From positions 1 through 15,615 of the forward strand of contig JACQRS010000080.1 in assembly GCA_016206385.1 (NCBI GenBank): a stretch of DNA of 15,615 bases. The letters run 5' to 3'. The translations under genes were made by a program, and so were the position numbers. This DNA is from Candidatus Rokuibacteriota bacterium (GTDB taxonomy: Bacteria; Methylomirabilota; Methylomirabilia; Rokubacteriales; CSP1-6). Positions 7,570 through 14,301 of the stretch are shown piece after piece. Positions within the stretch are counted from its first letter, which is position 1. Each line of letters starts with the position of its first letter. The notes below the pieces were generated by a model. That model searched no databases, was not told where the DNA came from, and saw only the letters and a list, made by a program, of their open reading frames with translations.

Positions 7570-8349
7570 TCACCAGAAGAGAGACAGAAAGAGCTTGGTC
7601 AGGAAGAAGTCGGCGATGATGACCGCCATCGTGACCTGCACCACGGTCCCCGTCGTCGCGCGGCCGAGCCCTTCGGTGCCGCCCATCGTCGAGAGGCCGT
7701 TGTAGCAGCCGATCAGCGTCACGATGCCGGCGAAGAAGAAGCTCTTGCCGAGCCCCGTGAGGAAGTCGCGCAGCACCACCCAGTAGAGCATGTTGTTCCA
7801 GTACACGTATGGGTCCACGTGCCGCTCCCAGACCGCGATCACCATTCCGCCCACGAGCCCGATCGCGTCGGCCAGCACGGTGAGGAGCGGGAAGACCAGG
7901 AGCGCCGCCAGGAACCGGGGCACGATGAGCTTCTGGATGTAGTTGACCCCGATGGCGCGGAGCGCGTCGATCTGCTCGGTCTCCTTCATGGCTCCCAGCT
8001 CGGCCGTGATCCCCGAGGCCACCTTTCCGCCCACCAGGATGGCGGTGAGGACGGGCCCGAGCTCGCGGAGAATGGACAGGGCCACCACGGCGCCCACGTA
8101 GTTCTCAGCGCCAAAGCGCTCCATGTTCACCGCGGCCTGAAGCGCCAGCACCATCCCGGTGAACACGGCCGCCGTCACGGCCACGGCCAGGGAGCGAACC
8201 CCGATGGCGTCGATCTCTCGGGCAACCAGCCGCCAGTAGCCGGGCGGCAGGGCCAGGTTGCGCAGCACCTGAACGGTGAGGAGGCCGAGCCCGCCGGACC
8301 AGACGGCCGCCTCTCGCCCGTGGACCCTCACGTAGGCTCCCATCGTCAT
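7570..8349 (-). CDS. mlaE: Lipid-transport ABC transporter permease, MlaE family
   Basis: 259-residue integral inner-membrane protein, the permease subunit of the MCE transporter. Five to six hydrophobic segments span about residues 50-255. The family signature ELGAMKETEQIDALRAIGVN lies in the central cytoplasmic region, preceded by LGPVLTAILVGGKVASGITA. MlaE with MlaF and the MlaD ring is known to move phospholipids between the inner and outer membrane. The chosen ATG at 8349 sits 7 nt after AGGGG; a second in-frame ATG at 8343 is possible. The order here is mlaE-mlaF-mlaD, and neither mlaC nor mlaB is present. A lipoprotein gene takes the upstream position, 13 nt away. Confidence 0.95.
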   Translation of the reverse strand: MTMGAYVRVHGREAAVWSGGLGLLTVQVLRNLALPPGYWRLVAREIDAIGVRSLAVAVTAAVFTGMVLALQAAVNMERFGAENYVGAVVALSILRELGPVLTAILVGGKVASGITAELGAMKETEQIDALRAIGVNYIQKLIVPRFLAALLVFPLLTVLADAIGLVGGMVIAVWERHVDPYVYWNNMLYWVVLRDFLTGLGKSFFFAGIVTLIGCYNGLSTMGGTEGLGRATTGTVVQVTMAVIIADFFLTKLFLSLFW

Positions 8350-8362
8350 CGCCCATCCCCTC

Positions 8363-8875
8363 TCAGCGGCTGGCGAAGCTCTCCACGAATCTCAGAAACT
8401 CCGAGTGACCCGCGGCAAACTCGGCCGGCGCTGCCGCGTAGACCAGATCGTAGACACACCCCTCACCTTTCAGAACGAAGGCCTCCACCTTGACCGGCGT
8501 GCCATCCAGGCGCCCTTCGAGGAGCAGCCGTACGCCGACTTGCCCCGCCACGGTGACCTCGCCGTACTCGAGGAGCTTCCGCGCCTCCAGGCCGAAGGTG
8601 AGGTGACGGGCCAGCACCGGGAGCGCCCGGGCCGGCACCTTGCCCTCGCACGTGGCATGAGCCAGGATGCCAGCCTTCGACCCGGCGCGCCCCAGCTCCA
8701 GGTCAGCCCGGCCGTCCGTGGAGACTTGCCACGCGCCCGGCGGCAAGCTCACCCGGTACCCCTTGGAGGAGTAAAACACCCCGCCCTCGATCCGGCTTCC
8801 GCCGCACGCCGTCAATCCAAGGACGAGCAGCAGGGCGCCCCGGCTGAGCCGGCCGCGACGGGATACGGCTCTCAG
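8363..8875 (-). CDS. Putative lipoprotein of unknown function, probable CTG start
   Basis: I do not recognise the family with confidence. The frame has no ATG, GTG or TTG that includes a signal peptide: the first such codon is a TTG at 8815, which would give a protein starting three residues before the lipobox cysteine. Reading from the CTG at 8875 gives 170 residues with a basic N-terminus (RRGRLSRG), a hydrophobic core (ALLLVLGL) and a lipobox LTAC with the lipidated cysteine at C24. This CTG overlaps the hisIE stop as CTGA and lies about 7 nt after GGGGAG. The mature part has two further cysteines (C76, C140), an early GYRVSLPPGAWQV and a late VYDLVYAAAP...FVESF. That layout is reminiscent of PsbP/DUF1795-like domains (weak resemblance). 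Followed 13 nt later by mlaE, it probably works at the membrane with the lipid transporter (inference). Confidence 0.75.
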   Translation of the reverse strand: MRAVSRRGRLSRGALLLVLGLTACGGSRIEGGVFYSSKGYRVSLPPGAWQVSTDGRADLELGRAGSKAGILAHATCEGKVPARALPVLARHLTFGLEARKLLEYGEVTVAGQVGVRLLLEGRLDGTPVKVEAFVLKGEGCVYDLVYAAAPAEFAAGHSEFLRFVESFASR

Positions 8876-9573
8876 CCCGCGCTCTCCCCGAGCTCGCCCA
8901 CGCCTCTGGCGTGGGTCCCTGGATGGCGGCGGACCAGCTCCTCGAAGAGCCGTCGGAGCGGGATCCCTCGCCCGCCGAGGAGCACCATCGTGTGGAACCA
9001 GAGGTCAGCCACCTCGGACACCAGCCGCTCGTCGCTCTCCCCCGCGAGTGCCGCCGTAACCACCTCCGTGGCCTCCTCGCCGACCTTCCGGCAGATGGCA
9101 GGCTCCCCTTGGGCCAGAAGCCCGGCCACATAGGAACCCGGCCGGGGCTCGGCCTTCCGCGACTGGATCACCCGCTCCACCACGTCCAGGATCTGGGGCC
9201 CGGCCCACTGAGCCCGGGGCTCGCCCTCTGCATTGAGACGCGAAAAGAAGCACGTGCGGCTCCCGGTGTGGCACGCCGCGCCCTCCTGGTGGACGAGCAC
9301 CAGGAGGGTGTCCCGGTCGCAGTCCGCATAGACGACCTCCACGTGCTGGACGTGCCCTGATGTCTCGCCCTTCTGCCAGAGCGCCTGGCGCGAGCGCGAC
9401 CAGAAGTGGGTGAGGCCGGTCCGCCGGGTGGCCTCGAGCGCCGGGCGGTCCATCCAGGCCACCATCAGGACCTCGCCGGTCTCCGCCTCCTGGACCACAG
9501 CGGGGATCAGCCCCTGGGCATCAAATTTGAGCTCGTCAACCTGAATCAACCGGTCCCTTCCCTGACTACTCAT
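8872..9573 (-). CDS. hisIE: Bifunctional phosphoribosyl-AMP cyclohydrolase / phosphoribosyl-ATP pyrophosphatase
   Basis: Fused enzyme for steps 2 and 3 of histidine synthesis. The HisI half (about 10-125) has VLMVAWMD, FWSRSRQALWQKGETSGH and the metal sites DCDRD at 84-88 with C85, C101 and C108 (zinc ligands in the family). The HisE half (about 128-220) is a helical NTP-pyrophosphohydrolase domain with KVGEEATEVVTAAL at 163-176 and VADLWFHTMVLL at 188-199. The 233-residue length suits a HisIE fusion. The ATG overlaps the hisF stop by 8 nt and has GAGG 4 nt upstream. Its TGA overlaps the presumed CTG start of the next gene. It is the last histidine gene of the cluster. Confidence 0.96.
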   Translation of the reverse strand: MSSQGRDRLIQVDELKFDAQGLIPAVVQEAETGEVLMVAWMDRPALEATRRTGLTHFWSRSRQALWQKGETSGHVQHVEVVYADCDRDTLLVLVHQEGAACHTGSRTCFFSRLNAEGEPRAQWAGPQILDVVERVIQSRKAEPRPGSYVAGLLAQGEPAICRKVGEEATEVVTAALAGESDERLVSEVADLWFHTMVLLGGRGIPLRRLFEELVRRHPGTHARGVGELGESAG

Positions 9574-10327
9574 CGAGCCTCACGGGGACACCGCGCCCGC
9601 TCAGATAGGCCTTCGCCTCCCTCACCGTGTAGGGGCCGAAGTGGAAGATGGAGGCCGCGAGCACGGCGTCGGCCTTGCCCTCGGTGACTCCCTCGTAGAG
9701 GTGTTCGAGGGTGCCGGCCCCGCCCGAGGCGATGACCGGGATTGAAACCGCGAGAGCAATGGCCCGCGTCAGCTCGAGGTCGTAGCCGTCGTGGGTGCCG
9801 TCACGGTCCATGCTGGTGAGGAGGATCTCCCCTGCGCCGAGCCGCTCGGCCTCCTGGGCCCAGGCCACCGCGTCCCGCTCTGCCGGGCGGCGACCGCCGT
9901 GGGTGTACACGCCCCAGCCCCCGTTCTCCCGCTTGGCGTCGATCGCCACGACGATGCACTGGCTCCCGAACCGCTCCGCAGCCTCGCGGATCAGGACCGG
10001 CCGCTCCAGCGCCGCGGTGTTCAGCGAGACCTTGTCCGCTCCAGCCCGAAGCAGCACCCTGATGTCATCGATCCCCCGGATCCCTCCGCCAACGGTGAGC
10101 GGCATGTAAATCTCCTCGGCGGTGCGCCGCACCACGTCCAGCATGATGGCCCGTCCCTCATGGGAGGCTGTGATGTCCAGGAACACCAGCTCGTCGGCGC
10201 CCTGCCGGTCGTAGGCCTGCGCCGCCGCCACCGGATCGCCTGCGTCTCTGAGGTCCAGAAACCGGACCCCTTTGACGACCCTGCCATCCTTGACATCGAG
10301 ACAGGGGATGACTCGCTTGGCTAGCAC
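9566..10327 (-). CDS. hisF: Imidazole glycerol phosphate synthase, cyclase subunit
   Basis: Cyclase subunit that uses ammonia from HisH to convert PRFAR into imidazole glycerol phosphate and AICAR. It is a 253-residue TIM barrel with the two catalytic aspartates at D11 (VIPCLDVKDGRVVKG) and D130 (VVAIDAK), the same numbers as in the Thermotoga maritima enzyme. Phosphate-binding loops are visible as VGGGIRG and ASGGAG. The start is a GTG at 10327 that overlaps the hisA stop by 7 nt, with GAGGTGGGG just upstream. Adjacent hisA and the nearby hisH match the usual order hisH-hisA-hisF. Confidence 0.97.
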   Translation of the reverse strand: MLAKRVIPCLDVKDGRVVKGVRFLDLRDAGDPVAAAQAYDRQGADELVFLDITASHEGRAIMLDVVRRTAEEIYMPLTVGGGIRGIDDIRVLLRAGADKVSLNTAALERPVLIREAAERFGSQCIVVAIDAKRENGGWGVYTHGGRRPAERDAVAWAQEAERLGAGEILLTSMDRDGTHDGYDLELTRAIALAVSIPVIASGGAGTLEHLYEGVTEGKADAVLAASIFHFGPYTVREAKAYLSGRGVPVRLDE

Positions 10328-11043
10328 CGCCCCACCTCAGCCAGGGCCTGCTCGAGATCGATGGCTCCCGTGTAGAGGGCGCGCCCCACGATGGCCCCGG
10401 TGACGCCGGCGATCCCGGCCAGGCGCGTGAGATCCTCAAGCCTCGCGACCCCGCCGGAGGCGAGCACCGGAACTCCCGCGGCCAGCGCCACCGCCCGAGT
10501 GCCCTCGAGATCGGGCCCGGACTCGGTGCCGTCTCGGGCGATGTCGGTGTAGAGGATCGTGGAGGCGCCAGCGTGAGCCGCCTCGGCAGCGAAGGCCTCC
10601 GCGGAGAGGTCGAGAACCCGCTTCCAGCCATCCACAGCGACCCGTCCCTTCGAGGCATCCACCGCGGCGATGATGCGCCCCGGAAAGCGACGGCTCACCT
10701 CGGCCAGGAATTCCCGATCCAGCGCAGCCCGGGTCCCGACCACGGCCCACCCGGCCCCAGCCGCGAGCACCTCTTCTACCGCCTCCATGCTCCGAAGCCC
10801 GCCTCCGACCTGAAGGGGAACGCTCACGTGCCGGGCAAGATCGCGGATGAGCTCGGTCTGCTTTGGGGCACCGGCGAAGACGGCGTCCAGGTCCACGACG
10901 TGGAGCCGTGGCGCCCCCAGCTCGGCCCACCGCAGGGCCGTCGCCACGGGGTCGTCGGAGAAGACGGTCTCCGCCTCGGGCCGCCCCTCCCGCAACCTGA
11001 CGCACCGACCACCCCGCAAATCAACGGCGGGAATCACCATCAT
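10321..11043 (-). CDS. hisA: ProFAR isomerase (HisA)
   Basis: Isomerises ProFAR to PRFAR, step 4 of histidine synthesis. It is a 240-residue TIM barrel related to HisF, with catalytic D8 in MMVIPAVDLRGG and D129 in AAVDASKG, and phosphate-binding QVGGGLRS and ASGGVA loops. Two consecutive ATG codons (11043, 11040) can serve as start. GGGA lies about 9 nt upstream of the first. The frame stays open to 11277, but that extension overlaps hisH, resembles nothing, and would give an overlong N-terminus. The gene follows the largest gap in the window (70 nt). Confidence 0.96.
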   Translation of the reverse strand: MMVIPAVDLRGGRCVRLREGRPEAETVFSDDPVATALRWAELGAPRLHVVDLDAVFAGAPKQTELIRDLARHVSVPLQVGGGLRSMEAVEEVLAAGAGWAVVGTRAALDREFLAEVSRRFPGRIIAAVDASKGRVAVDGWKRVLDLSAEAFAAEAAHAGASTILYTDIARDGTESGPDLEGTRAVALAAGVPVLASGGVARLEDLTRLAGIAGVTGAIVGRALYTGAIDLEQALAEVGRC

Positions 11044-11113
11044 GGGCGCTGGTCCCTGTGCAGGGCAATGCGTGGACGCAGGGCAACGCAGCAATCGAGC
11101 GCCGAGATCACTC
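11044..11113. other. 70-nt hisH-hisA intergenic gap with a short direct repeat
   Basis: The longest untranslated stretch in the window. On the plus strand it carries two near-identical 12-mers, GCAGGGCAATGC at 11060-11071 and GCAGGGCAACGC at 11078-11089, 18 nt apart. A small inverted repeat (CCCT/AGGG around GTGC, 11054-11065) lies close to the hisA ribosome binding site. No promoter or terminator is evident. It could be a remnant, or could fine-tune hisA translation; nothing firmer can be said. Confidence 0.4.
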
Positions 11114-11731
11114 TCACGCGCGTTGGCCCCGGACCAGGGCGGCGAAATTCTCGAGCAGCTTGAGCCCCCATCGCTGGCTCTTCTCGGGATGGAACTGGGT
11201 GCCGAACAGGTTGCCGCGCCCGATCGCCGCCGGAAAGGTGATGCCGTACTGGCAGGTCGCCACCTGGAGCGTCCCATCGAGCGGCTCGGGGTAGTACGAG
11301 TGGACGAAATAGAAGTGGGCGCCGGCCGGGACCCCGCTGAAAATGGCCAGGTCTCCGGAGTGGGCGACCTGGTTCCACCCCATGTGGGGGACCTTGAGCC
11401 CTCGAGGGAACCGGCGAACCACTCCCGGGATCAGGTCGAGCCCCTTGCCCTGGCCGAACTCCTCGCTTTCGGAAAAGAGGAGCTGGTAGCCGAGACAGAT
11501 CCCGAGAAAGGGTCGCCCCCCCTCGAGCACCTCCCTGATGGGGGCAATCAGGCCGAGGGTGTCCAGGTTCTGCATGGCGTCGTGGAAGGCGCCGTCGCCG
11601 GGAAGCACCACCGCCTCAGCGTCCAGCACCACCCGGGGGTCCTGGGTCACCAGCGCGTCGAGGCCGAGACGGCGGAAGGCCTTCTCGACGCTCCCCAGGT
11701 TCCCCCGACCGTAGTCGACGATCGCCAGCAC
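11114..11731 (-). CDS. hisH: Imidazole glycerol phosphate synthase, glutamine amidotransferase subunit
   Basis: Glutaminase subunit that releases ammonia and channels it to HisF. It is a 205-residue class I amidotransferase with the triad C79 (GICLGYQLLF), H181 and E183 (FHPEKS). The oxyanion-strand motif usually written PGVG reads PGDG at 44-47. The hinge block FYFVHSYYP is present. The start is a GTG at 11731, 2 nt after the hisB stop; upstream AAGGGCGAG is only a moderate ribosome binding site, which fits coupling to hisB. The gene is separated from hisA by the 70-nt gap. Confidence 0.96.
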   Translation of the reverse strand: MLAIVDYGRGNLGSVEKAFRRLGLDALVTQDPRVVLDAEAVVLPGDGAFHDAMQNLDTLGLIAPIREVLEGGRPFLGICLGYQLLFSESEEFGQGKGLDLIPGVVRRFPRGLKVPHMGWNQVAHSGDLAIFSGVPAGAHFYFVHSYYPEPLDGTLQVATCQYGITFPAAIGRGNLFGTQFHPEKSQRWGLKLLENFAALVRGQRA

Positions 11732-11733
11732 GG

Positions 11734-12354
11734 CTACAGCTCGCCCTTGGTGGACAGGACGCCCACGATCCTGGGGTTCGGGCGGGCCGCCTCGGCCAGG
11801 GCTCGGCCGACCGCCTTGAAGACCGCCTCGGTGATGTGGTGGAGGTTCTCGCCGTAGTGGAGCGTCACGTGGAGGGTCACCTCGGCGTTGAACGCAAAGG
11901 CCCTGAAGAAGTCCTGGAGCAGGTCCAGGTCGAAGTTGGCCACGCGCGCCCGCCGCAGCGGGACGTTGAAGACCAGATAGGGCCGCCCCGAGATGTCCAC
12001 CGCCGCCGACACCAGCGCCTCATCCATGGGGACGAAGGCGGTCCCGTAGCGGACGATCCCCTTCTTGTCGCCGATCGCCTCCTTGAAGGTCTTGCCCAGA
12101 CAGATCCCCACGTCCTCCACTGTGTGGTGGAGGTCGACCTCGGTGTCGCCCCGGGCGTCCACCGTGAGGTCCATGAGCCCGTGCTTGGCCCAGGCCTCCA
12201 GCATGTGGTTGAAGAACGGGATGGTGGTCTCCACCTTGGCCGCGCCCGTGCCGTCCACGTTGAGCTGGAGCAGGACCGCGGTCTCGCGGGTCTTGCGCTC
12301 GATGCGGGCCTGGCGGGGTAGATCAGGCACGGCGCCGCGATCACCTTGACTCAT
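11734..12354 (-). CDS. hisB: Imidazoleglycerol-phosphate dehydratase (monofunctional)
   Basis: Dehydrates imidazole glycerol phosphate to imidazole acetol phosphate (step 6). The 206 residues contain the duplicated metal-binding histidine motifs HHTVED (76-81) and LHHITEA (171-177), with FFNHML, DEALVSAAVDISGRP and PNPRIVGVLSTKG. There is no N-terminal phosphatase domain like that of the E. coli bifunctional HisB, so histidinol-phosphate hydrolysis must be done elsewhere. The ATG at 12354 overlaps hisD by 14 nt and lies 7 nt after AAGGAG. A GTG at 12330 is a weaker alternative. The frame extends to 12420, but that part is only hisD in another frame. Confidence 0.96.
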   Translation of the reverse strand: MSQGDRGAVPDLPRQARIERKTRETAVLLQLNVDGTGAAKVETTIPFFNHMLEAWAKHGLMDLTVDARGDTEVDLHHTVEDVGICLGKTFKEAIGDKKGIVRYGTAFVPMDEALVSAAVDISGRPYLVFNVPLRRARVANFDLDLLQDFFRAFAFNAEVTLHVTLHYGENLHHITEAVFKAVGRALAEAARPNPRIVGVLSTKGEL

Positions 12355-13663
12355 GGGCGGACTCCTTCCCCGCGAGACGGACCCGCGCGGCTTCCCCGTG
12401 AGCCTCGAGCCCCTCGACACGGGCGAGCACGGAGAGATGCGGCCAGGCCGCGCGGAGCCCCCTCGGCGAGTATTGAATGAGACTCGACCGCTTCACGAAA
12501 TCCTCCACTCCCAGGGCGGAGGCGAGCCGGGCCGTCCCGGCTGTGGGGAGCACATGGCTCGGGCCCGCGACGTAGTCCCCGGCCACCTCGGGCGTGTAGC
12601 GCCCCAGGAAGATGGCGCCCGCGTGCTTGACGCGGGCAAGCCAGCTAAACGGATCCTCCACCTGAAGCTCCAGGTGCTCCGGGGCCAGCCCGTTGGCGAC
12701 AGCCAGAGCCTCCTCCAGATCCCGGGTCAGCACCAGCGCTCCGTTGGCCTCGAGCGCCTGCCGTGCGATCTCCTTGCGGGGAAGGGCTCGGAGCTGGCGC
12801 TCCAGAGCCTGGGCCGCGTCCTCGATGAGGGCAGCGGAAGGGGTCAGGAGAATCGCTCGCGCCATGGGGTCATGCTCGGCCTGGGCCAGGAGGTCAGCGG
12901 CCACCCATCCGGCCGAGGCGCCGTCGTCGGCAATCACCACGACCTCGCTCGGCCCCGCCACCATGTCGATACCCACCCGGCCGAAGACCCGCTGCTTGGC
13001 CAGGGCCACGTAGACGTTTCCGGGCCCCACGATCTTGTCCACGCGCCGGATGGTCTCGGTGCCGAAGGCGAGGGCCGCCACCGCCTGGGCACCGCCGACC
13101 CGATAGATCTCGCTGACGCCGGCGATCTCAGCTGCAACCAGCACCGCGGGATGAAGCGACTTGTCCCCGCGGGGCGGGCAGACCAGGACCACCTCCCTGA
13201 CTCCCGCCACCTTCGCCGGAATCGCTGTCATGAGCACGGTGGACGGGTAGGCCGCGCGCCCGCCCGGCACGTACACTCCGACCCGATCCAGCGGCGTGAC
13301 CTGCTGGCCCAGGACGGAGCCGTTTTCATCCTCCGCCCACCAGGAGCGCGGCAGCGTGCGCCCATGGAACGTCTCGATGCGCTCGCCAGCGTAGCTGAGG
13401 GCCTGGATGACTTCCTTCCCGACCGCGGCACGGGCGGAGGCGATCTCCTCAGCGGTCACGGCCAGCTCCTCCGCCCGGAGCTTGACGCCGTCGAAGCGCT
13501 CGGTGAACTCCAGGAGCGCAGCGTCCCCCCGCTTCCTCACCGCGGCCAGGATCGTCTCCACGCTCCGGGAGATCTCGGGCGCCACCGAGTCGGGGGGCCG
13601 ATCCAGCGCGCGAACGACGCCCTCGACCCCCAGCACCTTCGTCTCCAGCCGCCGACAGCTCAC
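12341..13663 (-). CDS. hisD: Histidinol dehydrogenase
   Basis: Oxidises histidinol to histidine in two NAD-dependent steps, the end of the pathway. With the GTG at 13663 the protein has 440 residues. The zinc ligands are recognisable as Q261 and H264 (AQAEHDP), D363 (GDYVAGPSHVLPT) and H422 (EGLEAHGEAA); the catalytic pair is E329-H330 (LAPEHLEL). Other family blocks are VGVYVPGGRAAYPSTVLM, VGGAQAVAALAFGT and KIVGPGNVYVA. The GTG overlaps the hisG stop as GTGA and is preceded by GGGAGG at 7 nt. An earlier in-frame GTG at 13696 would add only 11 residues overlapping hisG. Confidence 0.96.
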   Translation of the reverse strand: MSCRRLETKVLGVEGVVRALDRPPDSVAPEISRSVETILAAVRKRGDAALLEFTERFDGVKLRAEELAVTAEEIASARAAVGKEVIQALSYAGERIETFHGRTLPRSWWAEDENGSVLGQQVTPLDRVGVYVPGGRAAYPSTVLMTAIPAKVAGVREVVLVCPPRGDKSLHPAVLVAAEIAGVSEIYRVGGAQAVAALAFGTETIRRVDKIVGPGNVYVALAKQRVFGRVGIDMVAGPSEVVVIADDGASAGWVAADLLAQAEHDPMARAILLTPSAALIEDAAQALERQLRALPRKEIARQALEANGALVLTRDLEEALAVANGLAPEHLELQVEDPFSWLARVKHAGAIFLGRYTPEVAGDYVAGPSHVLPTAGTARLASALGVEDFVKRSSLIQYSPRGLRAAWPHLSVLARVEGLEAHGEAARVRLAGKESAHESR

Positions 13664-14301
13664 CGGGCCACCTCCCGCTTCATCGCCCCGATCCACGCGC
13701 TGATGGGCCCGTAGGCGGTCTTGAGCGAGGCGCGGTTCACGATGAGCCGCGCCGTGGACCGGACGATCTCAGCGACCTCCACCAGCCCGTTCGCCCGAAG
13801 CGTCTCGCCGGACTGGACCAGGTCCACGATCCGCTCCGCCAGCCCCACCAGCGGGGCCAGCTCGATGGAGCCGTCCAGGCGGACCAGCTCCACCTGGATC
13901 CCCCGCTCGGAGAAGTAGCGCTCGGTGAGGTTCGGATACTTGGTGGCCACCCGGACCCAGGACCACTTGGCCGGATCGTCGCGCCCCCACAGCTCCTCGG
14001 ACTCCGCCACCACCAGCCGGCAGAAGCCGAAGCCCAGGTCCAGCGGCTCGTACACGTCGGGCGCCTGCTCGAGAAGCATGTCCCTCCCCACGATCCCGAG
14101 GTCGGCCGCTCCGTACTCCACGTAGGTGGGAATATCGGCGGGCTTCAGGATCAGGACGCGCAGGCCCCGCTGCGCGTCGGTGAAGATGAGCTTCCGCGAG
14201 GCCATGTCAACGCCGTCAACTCCCAGCCGGTTCAAGAGCTCCAGCGCCGGCTTGAGCAGGCGGCCTTTGGGGAGGGCCAGGGTCAGCGGCTTGCCGGTCA
14301 T
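13660..14301 (-). CDS. hisG: ATP phosphoribosyltransferase, short form catalytic subunit
   Basis: First enzyme of histidine synthesis, joining ATP and PRPP. The 213-residue product begins MTGKPLTLALPKGRLLKPAL and has YVEYGAADLGIVGRDML and the PRPP-binding stretch ERIVDLVQSGETLRANGL at 156-173. It ends soon after VNRASLKT, so it lacks the roughly 80-residue C-terminal regulatory domain of long HisG. Short HisG proteins normally form a hetero-octamer with HisZ, a HisRS-like protein that carries histidine feedback control; no hisZ is in this window. The ATG at 14301 overlaps the murA stop as ATGA. An open extension to 14538 is murA in another frame. Confidence 0.95.
   Translation of the reverse strand: MTGKPLTLALPKGRLLKPALELLNRLGVDGVDMASRKLIFTDAQRGLRVLILKPADIPTYVEYGAADLGIVGRDMLLEQAPDVYEPLDLGFGFCRLVVAESEELWGRDDPAKWSWVRVATKYPNLTERYFSERGIQVELVRLDGSIELAPLVGLAERIVDLVQSGETLRANGLVEVAEIVRSTARLIVNRASLKTAYGPISAWIGAMKREVAR

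Noticed and set aside
6853..8493. 546-codon open frame on the plus strand
   Set aside because: It lies antisense to mlaF and mlaE, which have complete motifs; the product is rich in H, G, R and P and resembles no family. Long antisense frames are expected at this GC content.
8363..8815. TTG at 8815 as the lipoprotein start
   Set aside because: It would begin three residues before the lipobox cysteine and discard an evident signal peptide; kept only as an alternative.
11044..11277. N-terminal extension of hisA
   Set aside because: It overlaps hisH in another frame and has no HisA similarity; the MMVIPAVDL start gives the normal length.
12353..13714. 453-codon open frame on the plus strand
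   Set aside because: Antisense shadow of hisD, with low-complexity composition and no recognisable domain.
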